NCBI GenBank assembly: GCA_016281775.1
Contig: JAEEJH010000126.1
Span: 1-33,883, forward strand
From: Clostridiales bacterium
GTDB lineage: Bacteria > Bacillota > Clostridia > Oscillospirales > CAG-272
Length of the DNA: 33,883 nt
Reading direction: 5' to 3'
Shown: piece by piece, positions 9,998 through 18,263 of the stretch
Position numbering within the stretch: position 1 is the first letter of the stretch
Layout: every line of letters starts with the position of its first letter
The notes under the pieces: model-generated
Databases searched by the model: none
What the model saw: the letters and a program-made list of their open reading frames with translations, nothing else
Told to the model about the DNA's origin: nothing
Program-made: the position numbers and the translations under genes

Positions 9998-10860
9998 TTC
10001 GTCTCTCCGTATTCTATGCCGTATTTGTCGGTGTAATAGTCGACGCGCTCCGAGTTATTGTAAACGGGCGGATAAAGGTTTTGCGCCGGATCTATTCCGG
10101 CAAGCGCGCATACCGCCTCGTGACTGCGCCTTTGCAGGTCCGTCACACGCTCGCCCGCTTTAAGTTCTTTATCGGGATAAAGCGGTTCACCTATATTGAC
10201 TGTCAGCAGAGCCGTCTGCTTGAATATCTTTTTTCTGATGAATCCGGGCTCTCTGTACGAGAATGCGATCGGCACGATCGGCTTGCCGTACCTGCACGCA
10301 AAATAAGCCGCGCCGTTCTTGAACGGTCTGATCGGCTGATAGAATTCCCACATGCTGCCCTCGGCGTAAACGTGCAGCCAGCCTCCGCGGCCGAGCAGAC
10401 CGCCTATGCTTTCGCCGAAAACGTGCGCGGCGCGTACGTCGCCGACCGGTATCGGTATGCCGCCGACGAGACGCATCAGAGGACCGGTCTCGCCGTTTAT
10501 ATTCTTATCCCATGTAAGCACGTACGGTTTGACAGGCTTTACCGCGCGCATTATGCAGATGTAATCCCAGAAATGTATGTGGTTGCTGCATGAGATCACG
10601 CCTTTTTTAAGCACGTCCTTATATTTTTTAAGGTTCTTTTTTCCGTTCGTTTTAAGCCCGAGCCGTATCGCCGCGACGGGAAATACAAGCACGTGAAGCA
10701 GTAAAAAGATGAAAAATCTGCGGAATCTGAACAGCGCCGAGTCTTCTACGTAGGGGTAATTCTTATCGAATTTCAAGCCTCTGTCCATTTTGATCTTTAT
10801 GTAATGCGACGCCGTATCTTTCGGAAAAGGGTACCTTGTCGGTTTAGGATCGTAAGCCAT
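9994..10860 (-). CDS. PlsC-like 1-acylglycerol-3-phosphate O-acyltransferase family protein
   Basis: About 288 aa. A hydrophobic helix at ~48-65 is followed by the acyltransferase HX4D motif (NHIHFWD, His ~94, Asp ~99), a glycine-rich block (LVGGIPIPVGD) and YAEGSMWEF, which corresponds to the EGxR motif with Arg replaced. This is the lysophospholipid acyltransferase fold, so a role in phosphatidic acid or another membrane acylation is likely; the exact substrate is unclear. I placed the start at 10860 because GAGG lies 6-7 nt upstream and longer reading would run into the promoter at 10888-10916. It is the first gene of the glycogen operon and overlaps glgB by 4 bp, which is unusual company for a lipid enzyme. 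Confidence 0.85.
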   Translation of the reverse strand: MAYDPKPTRYPFPKDTASHYIKIKMDRGLKFDKNYPYVEDSALFRFRRFFIFLLLHVLVFPVAAIRLGLKTNGKKNLKKYKDVLKKGVISCSNHIHFWDYICIMRAVKPVKPYVLTWDKNINGETGPLMRLVGGIPIPVGDVRAAHVFGESIGGLLGRGGWLHVYAEGSMWEFYQPIRPFKNGAAYFACRYGKPIVPIAFSYREPGFIRKKIFKQTALLTVNIGEPLYPDKELKAGERVTDLQRRSHEAVCALAGIDPAQNLYPPVYNNSERVDYYTDKYGIEYGETK

Positions 10861-10887
10861 TATCAACCTCAAAAATTTATTCATCTT

Positions 10888-10916
10888 ATTGTACCACGGA
10901 TATTTGAATAATTCAA
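10888..10916 (-). promoter_or_regulatory. Sigma-A type promoter of the glycogen operon
   Basis: On the minus strand TTGAAT (10916-10911) and TACAAT (10893-10888) are separated by exactly 17 bp. The predicted start of transcription, near 10881, lies about 20 nt before the chosen ATG at 10860. This short leader leaves no room for a riboswitch. Surrounding sequence is strongly AT-rich compared with the genes. Confidence 0.8.
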
Positions 10917-10976
10917 TAATTATCAAACAATTTTAATGGCTTTTACATAAAAATATAATTAGTTTTTTATAACTAC

Positions 10977-11005
10977 TTGAAAAAAACGGGAAAGTATGTT
11001 AAAAT
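10977..11005 (+). promoter_or_regulatory. Sigma-A type promoter of the plus-strand membrane/PrsW/transglutaminase operon
   Basis: TTGAAA (10977-10982) and TAAAAT (11000-11005) are separated by 17 bp. Transcription would start near 11012, with an AAGGGAG ribosome binding site at 11017-11023 and ATG at 11031. It is divergent from the glycogen promoter, with about 60 bp between the two -35 boxes. The shared AT-rich region 10861-11030 contains nothing else I can identify. Confidence 0.8.
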
Positions 11006-11030
11006 ATCAAAAAATCAAGGGAGTACAGCT

Positions 11031-11675
11031 ATGGATAACAAGATCAGAGAGCCCGGCAAGGTCGGAGAAGAGATAGTTTACTGTACCGACGGAAAATACC
11101 GCTGGTCGTACGAGCTTAACCTGTTCAAAAATCCGACGATACTGATTATGATCTTGAAGATATTTTTCTTCATCATACTCGGCATATTCGTTTTCGTAAC
11201 GCTTTTCGATATGGGCAATCCGGGCTTCTTCTGGGAGGGGTTTCTTCTCAATCTCAAGATGTTCGGCATAATTCTTCTCGTCATGTTCGGCATATCGCTG
11301 CTCGGATATCTGGTTTACGCCGCGATTATGGGCGGCAAATACTGCGTGCTTTTCGAAATGGACGAAGAGGGCGTCACGCATACGCAGATGATGAAGCAAG
11401 TCAAAAGATCCGAGCTCATTTCGACGCTCACCGTGCTTGCGGGTCTCGCCGCGAAAAATCCGACGACCGTCGGCGTCGGTCTGAACTCCGGCGCGAGAAC
11501 GAGTATGCGATCGGAGTTTTCAAAAGTCAGAAGCGTGAAATCGTACCCTAAAAGAGGCGTTATAAAGGTCAATATGACTTTTGAAAAGAATCAGGTATAC
11601 GCGTCGAAAGCCGACTTTGATTTCGTGAACGGCTTTATACTTGATCACTGCCCGAATCTCAAAAAACGCAAATAA
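11031..11675 (+). CDS. Two-TM membrane protein with a possible PH-like cytoplasmic domain
   Basis: I do not recognise a characterised homologue. The 214-aa protein has a short N-terminal beta-like segment (~1-30), two transmembrane helices (~36-60 and ~72-95), and a soluble C-terminal half rich in beta-type pattern. The C-terminal half resembles the bacterial PH-like (YcxB-type) arrangement: a helix pair followed by strands ending in DFDFVNGFILDH. The start at 11031 is set by AAGGGAG 7 nt upstream and by the promoter at 10977-11005, which rules out the longer reading from 10977. It leads a three-gene operon with a PrsW-like protease and a transglutaminase-like protein, so it may be a sensor or scaffold for them; this is inference. 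Confidence 0.72.
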   Translation: MDNKIREPGKVGEEIVYCTDGKYRWSYELNLFKNPTILIMILKIFFFIILGIFVFVTLFDMGNPGFFWEGFLLNLKMFGIILLVMFGISLLGYLVYAAIMGGKYCVLFEMDEEGVTHTQMMKQVKRSELISTLTVLAGLAAKNPTTVGVGLNSGARTSMRSEFSKVRSVKSYPKRGVIKVNMTFEKNQVYASKADFDFVNGFILDHCPNLKKRK

Positions 11676-11694
11676 AGGTCAAGGGTAACTTTGA

Positions 11695-12540
11695 ATGAAT
11701 TATCTCAATCTGATCACGGTGATACCGGCGATCGCGCTGTGCGCGTACGTCTGGTATAAAGACAGAGCGGAGAAAGAGCCGGTCGGGCTTCTTCTGATAC
11801 TGCTCGGCGCAGGCGCGGCGCTGTGCGTGCCCGCCAAGCTGTTATCGGGGCTCGTTTCGTCGCTTTTCGATTCCGCGTTTTCGCCTTACGTCAGTTTTTC
11901 CGTAAGCGGCGTGGCTGAGTATACATCGGACGGTATGATGTATTTGCACAATTTTCTCTGTGCGGTCGTTGCCGTCGCCCTCACAGAAGAGGCGTTCAAA
12001 TGGCTCGCCGTATTTTTCATCACGCGAAAAAACAAAAACTTCAATTCGCTTTTCGACGGCATCGTCTACCACGTGTTTCTGTCAATCGGTTTTTCGCTTG
12101 CCGAGAATCTTATGATCGTTTACAGCGACGGGACCGATACGCTGCTGATCCGCGCGTTTATCTCCGTGCCCGCGCATCTGCTTTTCGGCATACTCTCGGG
12201 CTTCTTCTATACTGTCTGGCACGTTTATAAAAAAGCGTCGGACAAAGAAAACGCGCTTATCGCCGACGGACGTATATCGGAAAAAAAGATCCGCACGGCT
12301 CCGCTTTATCTCATCCTGAGCGCCGCCGTGCCGGTGCTCGTACACGGTATCGGCACGTTTGCGGAGATCAACGGAAGCAGACATTTCAGATTCGCGTATT
12401 TTGTTCTGGCGATAATCCTTTACGCCGTATGTTTCGTCATCACTCACGCCGTGTCGCGCCGCGACAAGTCGGATACGGAGACGGCGGACGTCATATTGAG
12501 ACGTGCTCACGGCGATACCGGGCGGGGTGATTCACAATGA
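11695..12540 (+). CDS. prsW: PrsW-family intramembrane metalloprotease
   Basis: The 281-aa polytopic membrane protein has about seven or eight hydrophobic segments. Family motifs are EEAFKW (Glu98, Glu99, Lys102), FDGIVYHVFLSIGFSLAEN (ending Glu137-Asn138) and a conserved His near 161 in PAHLLFGILSGFFYT. Together these make up the proposed metal site of PrsW, which in Bacillus subtilis makes the first cut in the anti-sigma factor RsiW. No sigma/anti-sigma pair is next to it here, so its substrate is unknown. The ATG at 11695 follows an AAGGG site. Its stop overlaps the transglutaminase start as ATGA, which implies coupled translation. Confidence 0.85.
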   Translation: MNYLNLITVIPAIALCAYVWYKDRAEKEPVGLLLILLGAGAALCVPAKLLSGLVSSLFDSAFSPYVSFSVSGVAEYTSDGMMYLHNFLCAVVAVALTEEAFKWLAVFFITRKNKNFNSLFDGIVYHVFLSIGFSLAENLMIVYSDGTDTLLIRAFISVPAHLLFGILSGFFYTVWHVYKKASDKENALIADGRISEKKIRTAPLYLILSAAVPVLVHGIGTFAEINGSRHFRFAYFVLAIILYAVCFVITHAVSRRDKSDTETADVILRRAHGDTGRGDSQ

Positions 12541-13793
12541 AGAAATTTCTGAAAGGCGTGCTGTTTGTCGCCGCCGTTGCGGCGGTGATATATATCGGCT
12601 ATCATATCATACTCGGAGGCTTCAGTCTGCTGATGCTTTCCGATACGTCGGACCCGGCGCCCGCGCCCGGCGGTACGGCCTATATACCGCCCGGTACGGA
12701 AGGCGAGACCGACGCCGAGACGGAAAAGACGTCCTCGCCGTCATACGAGGCGAGAGCCGCCGACTTTTACTACGCTCAACTGAACGAATCGGAAAAGGTC
12801 GTTTACGCAGGTCTATACGACGCCGTCAGGAGCGGCAAAAACAGTATAAGAGTAAAAGGCCTGCCCGAACCCGGATATAAAGATATGATCAAAAGATCGG
12901 TCTATTCGCTTACATACGATCATCCCGAACTGTTCTGGCTTAACAGAAGCTTCACGATGACGCGCACGTATTCGGACGGTAAGACCGTAGTGCTGATAGA
13001 ACTGCACAGTTATGAATTCTACGAGTATTCGTCGAACCCTCAAAGATACGTTGCTAAGCTTGAAAACAAAGTTGCCGAGGTCGCGTCTCTCGCGTCGGGC
13101 ATCGAAACGGAATACGAAAAAGCGAAATTCTTTTATAAGTATCTCGCCGAGCACACCGAATATGACGACGAGAGGCTCGCCGAATCGCAAAAAACGGTAC
13201 ACTCTCCGCTTAGTCAGCTGATATACACGCCGTACGCCTGCCTCGTCGAAGGCAGAGCCGTATGCGCGGGATACGCCAAAGCGTTCCAGATGCTCTGCGA
13301 AGCCTGCGGCATCGAATGCACTTATATCACCGGCTGGGGAGGGGAAGAGCGGCACGGCTGGAGCTGCGTGAAGCTCGACGGCGAATACTATTTCGTCGAT
13401 CCGACGTGGGGCGACGGCGAAGTCACGTACGAAGGCAAGCCGATCGAATGCGTGAATTACGAATACCTCTGCATGAATAAAGAAACGCTCGGACTGTCTC
13501 ATCTGCCCGACGAAGAACTGCTTCCGGTCCCGGTATGCGATTCCGACAAGTACGATTATTTCGTCTATAACGGCTTTCTTATGAGCTCGTTTTCGGATCC
13601 GGTCGTGTCGGACGTGATAAACAGGCAGGCGGGTGAGCGGCCGATACTGCTCAAGTTTACCGACAAAAAAGCTTACGCCGAAGCGGCGGACAGCGTATCC
13701 AAAGATAAGATAAGCGCGCTGAAAAGCGCGGATTACTTGTTTTCGAGAAAAGAAGACAGAAAAACCGTATATATCTACGTCATAGATAAATGA
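12537..13793 (+). CDS. Membrane-anchored transglutaminase-like (papain-fold) protein
   Basis: The 418-aa protein has an N-terminal signal-anchor (~5-33) and a Pro/Thr/Glu-rich linker (~38-68), so the catalytic part is probably extracytoplasmic. The transglutaminase core has the Cys-His-Asp triad in family order: Cys243 in RAVCAGYAKAF, His273 in ERHGWSCVKL and Asp288 in YYFVDPTWGD. Members of this superfamily act as proteases, amidases or cross-linking enzymes, so the reaction cannot be read from the sequence. The final ~100 residues are an extra domain of unknown function. It overlaps prsW by 4 bp and is the last gene before a terminator, which suggests a joint role in envelope protein turnover or modification. 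Confidence 0.85.
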   Translation: MKKFLKGVLFVAAVAAVIYIGYHIILGGFSLLMLSDTSDPAPAPGGTAYIPPGTEGETDAETEKTSSPSYEARAADFYYAQLNESEKVVYAGLYDAVRSGKNSIRVKGLPEPGYKDMIKRSVYSLTYDHPELFWLNRSFTMTRTYSDGKTVVLIELHSYEFYEYSSNPQRYVAKLENKVAEVASLASGIETEYEKAKFFYKYLAEHTEYDDERLAESQKTVHSPLSQLIYTPYACLVEGRAVCAGYAKAFQMLCEACGIECTYITGWGGEERHGWSCVKLDGEYYFVDPTWGDGEVTYEGKPIECVNYEYLCMNKETLGLSHLPDEELLPVPVCDSDKYDYFVYNGFLMSSFSDPVVSDVINRQAGERPILLKFTDKKAYAEAADSVSKDKISALKSADYLFSRKEDRKTVYIYVIDK

Positions 13794-13834
13794 AAAAAAG
13801 GCGGTCGGAAGTTCGGTTTCCGACCGTCTTTTTT
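13793..13834. terminator. Bidirectional Rho-independent terminator between convergent operons
   Basis: An 11-bp stem (13800-13810 pairs with 13818-13828, one G-U) encloses a 7-nt loop. It has six T residues after it on the plus strand (13829-13834) and an A run before it (13793-13799), which is a T run on the minus strand. It sits 0-40 bp after the transglutaminase stop and ~70 bp after the stop of the convergent activator gene, so it can end both transcripts. The gap 13835-13900 shows no gene. Confidence 0.88.
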
Positions 13835-13900
13835 GTCGTCTGTCAGTTGATGACCGTTAAAAAATCCTTGATAACGGCGCTGATAAGCTCGCCGTTCTTT

Positions 13901-15397
13901 TTAAAACAGCATCGCTTCGGCGTATTCGGAAACGAACAGAGGGTTCGATGCGAGCTGAACGGTCTTTATTTTCTTAACTGCCGCTTCGCACTCGGAGCGA
14001 AGCGGCAGCGAAAGCAGAAGCAGAGAAGCGCCGGAGAGCGCCGCGTTACCCGTAACGGTGATCCTGTCTTTCAGTTCAGCCGGTATAAGCCCGATCTTCG
14101 CCGCGTTTTCTTTGTCGAGGTAACTTCCGAAGCCGCCGGCGATATAAAGCGTATCAACCTCCTCGATCTTTACGCCCGAGGTCTTTAACAGTGTAACAAT
14201 GCCCGCATGTACCGCGCCTTTTGCAAGCTGTATCGCGCGTATATCCTTCTGCGTCAGCGTGACGTTTTCGTCTAAAGTAATATCTTCTTCAAGGTATCCC
14301 GTTTCGTCAAGATCTTCCGTATCGAGCATACACGCGACCGCGTCGACTATTCCGCTGCCGCAGATACCGGCGGGAGCCTTATCGCCGATCACGCGTACGC
14401 GGTATTTTCCGTCTTTCAGATATACCTTATCGACCGCGCCGTCGCCGCCGCTCATGCCGCACGATATGCCCGCGCCTTCAAAAGCCGGACCCGCGGCTGT
14501 GGAGCAGGCGTAAAACGAGCCTTTGTCGTTCAACACTATCTCGTTGTTGGTGCCTATGTCGGTCAGCATCGTTATCCCGCCCGCTTCATACATCCCGGCG
14601 CTGCATATCGCGGCTGTCGTATCTGCGCCGATAAAAGCAGATATGCACGGCGGAAAATAAATCACGGCGTTTTCGGAGATCGCGTCAAGCCCGATATCCG
14701 AAGCCGGTACATTACAGCCGAAAAGACGCTTCGCCGCAAACGGCGCGTGGGTAAGCGGTTCGACGTCCTCGCCCGTGAGAAGATACAGCATCGCCGTATT
14801 GCCGGCTATCACCGCGCCGTCGATATCGTGCGGGTCGATACCCGCGCCGCGCGCGGCTTTTTTTATCAGTTCGTTCACGCCGTTTCGTATCGACGCGGCT
14901 ATCGCCGCCGCTTCGCCTTTCAGCGCCGCTTCCATACGCGAGATAACGTCAGCGCCGAAAGACCTCTGCGGATTGAGGCAGCTTTGGCCCGATATCAGAT
15001 TCCCCGCGCTGTCGTACAGCCGCAGCGCTATGGTGGTCGTGCCTATATCTATCGCGGCGCCGTATTTTACAAAAGACGGCGAAAGTACGTACTCACGGAG
15101 ATCTCCGTCGGTCCTTATCTGCGAAGCGCCCGCCTCTTCATAACTTATATCGCAGTCGCCTTCGATATACGTCATGCACGCGAGGCGCACGCCGCTTTCT
15201 ATCTCGTCATTCGTCAGCAGATCGCGTTCTTTCTGCGTCAAGGCGGAAAGAGCGCCGCTCGCCTTTACCTTGCATTTGCCGCATTTGCCGTGACCGCCGC
15301 AGGCGCCGCCGAAACCGCGCGGAACAAGAGCGGAGTACAGCGAAACGCCCTCTTCTGTAAACAGTGTATTTTTGTTTACGGTAACTTTACACTTCAT
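13901..15397 (-). CDS. Reductive activator of corrinoid protein (RACo-like; 2Fe-2S + ASKHA/DUF4445)
   Basis: About 498 aa. The N-terminal ferredoxin-like domain has Cys33, Cys39, Cys42 and Cys74 (CX5CX2C...C spacing), expected to hold one 2Fe-2S cluster. After a linker comes the ASKHA ATPase-type domain: YGAAIDIGTTTIALRLYD near residue 107, LTDIGTNNEIVL, and AGPAFEGAGISCGM. Proteins of this type (RACo, RamA-like) use ATP to return inactive Co(II) corrinoid to Co(I). The start at 15397 overlaps the stop of the upstream gene as ATGA; a longer reading would run far into that gene. It is the last gene of the operon. Co-location with the corrinoid protein and UroD-type methyltransferases strongly supports the role. 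Confidence 0.9.
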   Translation of the reverse strand: MKCKVTVNKNTLFTEEGVSLYSALVPRGFGGACGGHGKCGKCKVKASGALSALTQKERDLLTNDEIESGVRLACMTYIEGDCDISYEEAGASQIRTDGDLREYVLSPSFVKYGAAIDIGTTTIALRLYDSAGNLISGQSCLNPQRSFGADVISRMEAALKGEAAAIAASIRNGVNELIKKAARGAGIDPHDIDGAVIAGNTAMLYLLTGEDVEPLTHAPFAAKRLFGCNVPASDIGLDAISENAVIYFPPCISAFIGADTTAAICSAGMYEAGGITMLTDIGTNNEIVLNDKGSFYACSTAAGPAFEGAGISCGMSGGDGAVDKVYLKDGKYRVRVIGDKAPAGICGSGIVDAVACMLDTEDLDETGYLEEDITLDENVTLTQKDIRAIQLAKGAVHAGIVTLLKTSGVKIEEVDTLYIAGGFGSYLDKENAAKIGLIPAELKDRITVTGNAALSGASLLLLSLPLRSECEAAVKKIKTVQLASNPLFVSEYAEAMLF

Positions 15398-15960
15398 ATC
15401 TGACCGATATCGAACAGCACCGCGCCGAAATAAGTCACGGTGTTCTGTCCGTTGATATATTTCATTCCCGCCGCTTTTGCAAGCGCGGATACGTTCACTC
15501 CGTACGTCTCGAGCGAGGCGACGGCATCGTCCGGATGGCGGCACGGTTCGTTCGTCTTTTTAGCGCAGACTTCGCAGATACTGCATCCGCCCGCGCCGAG
15601 ATTCAGATACCGGGCAAACGGTTCGTCTTTCATTGCCTCGCGTACGTCAGCCATCAGCTTTGCATGCGCCTTCATCGCCTCGACCATGCCTTCGAAATCG
15701 TAACTGTCTTCAAGCGTGCCGACCGACTGATATACGAAGATGAAACCGTAAGAGCGAAGTTCTTTTATAAGCGTTTCTATATCGCCCGCGTCGGGCGGAC
15801 ACATCCAGTTTTTGCCGTAATTGCCGCAGACGTTCTTCTCGCAGAGCGTGCGGAAAGACGGATCGGTCGTTACATCCGAAACCGGTATCACCGCGGCTTT
15901 GTACGCGCCGTACGAGACGGCGAGTTCTGAAAGGTGTATAAACAATTCTTCTTTTTTCAT
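15394..15960 (-). CDS. DUF2284 cysteine-rich metal-binding protein
   Basis: The 188-aa soluble protein has two cysteine clusters. Cys40, Cys45 and Cys54 lie in LCEKNVCGNYGKNWMCPP. The later GCSICEVCAKKTNEPC has CX2CX2CX7C spacing that looks like an iron-sulfur or zinc site. This is the DUF2284 pattern. Such proteins are often found beside corrinoid methyltransferase genes, but their biochemical role is not established; an electron-transfer or cobalt-handling role would fit. It lies one base after the corrinoid protein gene and overlaps the activator gene by 4 bp. The ribosome binding site is weak, so translation probably depends on coupling. Confidence 0.85.
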   Translation of the reverse strand: MKKEELFIHLSELAVSYGAYKAAVIPVSDVTTDPSFRTLCEKNVCGNYGKNWMCPPDAGDIETLIKELRSYGFIFVYQSVGTLEDSYDFEGMVEAMKAHAKLMADVREAMKDEPFARYLNLGAGGCSICEVCAKKTNEPCRHPDDAVASLETYGVNVSALAKAAGMKYINGQNTVTYFGAVLFDIGQI

Positions 15961-15961
15961 A

Positions 15962-16600
15962 TCAGTTTGCGGCGCAGAAAGCCGCCGCGGCGTCAGCCGC
16001 GCTTGCGGCGTCTGGCGTGTAGCAGTCGGCGCCTATCTGACGGCAGAACGCTTCGTCTACCGGCGCGCCGCCTATCATGATTTTCACTTTGTCGCGTATG
16101 CCGGCTTCTTCCGCTTTTTTGACCACTTCGCCCATAACTCCCATGGTGGTCGTGAGCAGAGCGGAGCAGCAGATTATCTGACAGTTCTGCTCGATCGCAG
16201 TCTGTATGAACGTTTCCGGCGCGACGTCCGTGCCGAGATCTATGACCTCGAGCCCTTTGCCTTCCATCATCATCTTTACGAGGTTTTTGCCTATATCGTG
16301 CAGATCTCCCTGTACCGTGCCGATGCAGACTCTGCCGACGGCTTTTACGCCCGCCTGTTCGAGATAAGGCTTCAGTACCTGAGACCCGACGTTCATCGCG
16401 CGCGCGGCGACGAGCACTTCGGGAACGTAGACTTCATTCGCCTTGAATTTCTCGCCGATGATATTCATACCGTCGAGAAGACCTTTGCTGAGAATCTCTT
16501 CGGGGGCATAACCCTGTTCTACAGCCTGCATAACGAGCTCTTTTACTATCTTGGCTTTACCTTTTTGCAGATTTTCGGATATTTCGGTAAGAATGCTCAT
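15962..16600 (-). CDS. Methyltransferase corrinoid protein (B12-binding, MtaC/MtbC-like)
   Basis: The 212-aa protein has the two-domain corrinoid shuttle architecture. An N-terminal helical methionine-synthase-type cap domain (~1-88) is followed by a Rossmann-like B12-binding domain. The DxHxxG motif GDLHDIG places the lower axial ligand at His101. The nucleotide-tail contacts SALLTTTMG (~150) and MIGGAPV (~177) follow. It would carry a methyl group from a substrate-specific methyltransferase to an acceptor methyltransferase. The start at 16600 is preceded by a strong GGAGG site. Its neighbours are the DUF2284 and RACo-like genes downstream and a GH43 gene upstream, all apparently in one transcript. 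Confidence 0.95.
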   Translation of the reverse strand: MSILTEISENLQKGKAKIVKELVMQAVEQGYAPEEILSKGLLDGMNIIGEKFKANEVYVPEVLVAARAMNVGSQVLKPYLEQAGVKAVGRVCIGTVQGDLHDIGKNLVKMMMEGKGLEVIDLGTDVAPETFIQTAIEQNCQIICCSALLTTTMGVMGEVVKKAEEAGIRDKVKIMIGGAPVDEAFCRQIGADCYTPDAASAADAAAAFCAAN

Positions 16601-16614
16601 TTTATTATCCTCCG

Positions 16615-18249
16615 TTATATTATTTTTATGATTTTACCGCGGGTTACGCCGCCCGGATTGTATGCGTCGACCGTGACGTGATATCTCACGCCGCGGATAA
16701 GGCTTCTTATCTCGGCTCCGCATTCGCCGATGATCTGATAATGCGTATGCAGTTCGTTTTCGTTGACGCCGAAACGGACGAAATATCCTTCCGCTCCGGG
16801 CACCGGCTCCCAGCTGACCGTCATGTCGCGTTCGTCTTCGTGCCGCAGTACCGAAAAATCGGGAGCGGAATCCGGCGCTTTTTCGCCGCCTTTTCCGAAG
16901 ATACGCAGACCCGAAACGGCGAATCTGCCGTTTGCCGGGAATCCGCCTCGGTTTGTCAGCTTGATATATCTGAACTTCACGCTGTCGAACTGGAAATACT
17001 CGTGAGACAGATCGTCTTCGTTATCTGTTCTGTCTATCAGCGTTACCCAGTTTTCACCGTCGCATGAGACTTCGACCGTGTATTTATATGAAAATCCGTT
17101 GTCTCTTCCGTGGCATGGCGTAATATCCTGATCGGCGAAATTCACCTGGAGCGAAAACACGTCGCGCATAACACCGAGATCGGCGGCGAGATATTCGCCT
17201 GCGTCGCCTGTCGCCGCGCTCCACCACGTTTTCATATTCTCGTCGAATGCAAGGCAGGGAAGATGATCGCCGTAAACCGACGAGGCGGAAGCTTTCGCGT
17301 TATACGAGAGTAGATGCATGCCCGCGTCCGATCCGGTAAAAGGATCGTCGGTATCGTGCGGGTATATCATCGGATAGTCGCCCCGCAGAGTGTTCGTATA
17401 CAATCTTCCGTCTATGATCTTGGCGGGAAACAAAGCAAGGCGCCGCTCGAACATGTGATTCACGCTGATCGACACCGTGTCGATCTTCCAAAGGCTGCCG
17501 CGCTTGTCCTCGAACAGACAGCCGTGACCCGCGCCGCGCATGAAGCCGGTCGGTTTGAACACGGTCGGGCTGTTATCGCAGTTTTCAAAAGGTCCGAGCG
17601 GATGATCCGATACGGCGACGCCGTCGCAGTAGGTCGAAAACTCCGTTCCGGGCGTGGCGTATGTAAGGTAGTATTTGCCGTTTATCTTGTTTACCCAGCC
17701 GCCCTCGAGGCTCGGCATACGCTCGATCTCGTTATTGTCGCCGCAGCGGTCGTAACCGCGGTTTTTATAATCCGAATAAAATATCGGCACCGGTCCTTCG
17801 ACGACGCGCATATTATCGTTCGGATCGAGCTTCGACGCGTGCAAACACCTGTCGCCGAGCCCTTCGTAAACGTAAACGTAACCGTCGTCGTCGAAAAGGA
17901 ACGCCGGATCGTGCCATTCGTATGGCCGCCCGATATTCACCCACGAATCCGGATCGAACGGATCGTCGGAATACAAGATACTGCCGCCCTGACTGTGCGT
18001 TATATACATCCGCTCGCCTGCGACGCAGACGCCGGGAGCGAAAAGCCCGAATTCCGGCTGTTTTTTCAGATCGACTCGGATAAAGTCCCATTTGACGAGA
18101 TCGTCGGATATCCAGTAACCGGAGCCGTGCGAAGCGAAAAGAAAGTATTTTTCTTTGTAGAGCACGATCGCCGGGTCTGCGGACTCGCGTCCGTTGTAAC
18201 TTAACTGATACTGATAATTGATATTAACGGGGTTACAAAAGGTTTTCAT
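16615..18249 (-). CDS. GH43-family glycosidase with F5/8 type C and FN3 domains
   Basis: The 544-aa protein has no signal peptide, so it is predicted to be cytoplasmic. A five-bladed propeller (1-~305) carries the GH43 acidic triad: Asp25 in ESADPAIV (base), Asp114 in WHDPAFLFDDDG (pKa modulator) and Glu182 in LEGGWVNKINGKYYLTYA (acid). A discoidin/F5-8C carbohydrate-binding region (~312-452) and one FN3 domain (~462-544) follow. GH43 enzymes mostly remove arabinofuranose, xylose or galactose; the exact sugar cannot be assigned here. Binding modules on an intracellular enzyme are unusual and suggest it acts on imported oligosaccharides. It starts with AAAGGG upstream, 14 bp after the cellulase-like gene. 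Confidence 0.85.
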   Translation of the reverse strand: MKTFCNPVNINYQYQLSYNGRESADPAIVLYKEKYFLFASHGSGYWISDDLVKWDFIRVDLKKQPEFGLFAPGVCVAGERMYITHSQGGSILYSDDPFDPDSWVNIGRPYEWHDPAFLFDDDGYVYVYEGLGDRCLHASKLDPNDNMRVVEGPVPIFYSDYKNRGYDRCGDNNEIERMPSLEGGWVNKINGKYYLTYATPGTEFSTYCDGVAVSDHPLGPFENCDNSPTVFKPTGFMRGAGHGCLFEDKRGSLWKIDTVSISVNHMFERRLALFPAKIIDGRLYTNTLRGDYPMIYPHDTDDPFTGSDAGMHLLSYNAKASASSVYGDHLPCLAFDENMKTWWSAATGDAGEYLAADLGVMRDVFSLQVNFADQDITPCHGRDNGFSYKYTVEVSCDGENWVTLIDRTDNEDDLSHEYFQFDSVKFRYIKLTNRGGFPANGRFAVSGLRIFGKGGEKAPDSAPDFSVLRHEDERDMTVSWEPVPGAEGYFVRFGVNENELHTHYQIIGECGAEIRSLIRGVRYHVTVDAYNPGGVTRGKIIKII

Positions 18250-18263
18250 ATACGTATTACCCT

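Noticed and set aside
10884-10926. Longer start for the acyltransferase at 10926 or 10884
   Set aside because: Both starts fall at or before the expected transcription start of the promoter at 10888-10916; the ATG at 10860 has GAGG at proper spacing.
13835-13900. Possible small gene or RNA between the convergent operons
   Set aside because: Only about 66 bp of trailing sequence between the shared terminator and the activator's stop codon; no ribosome binding site, start or stable extra hairpin is apparent.
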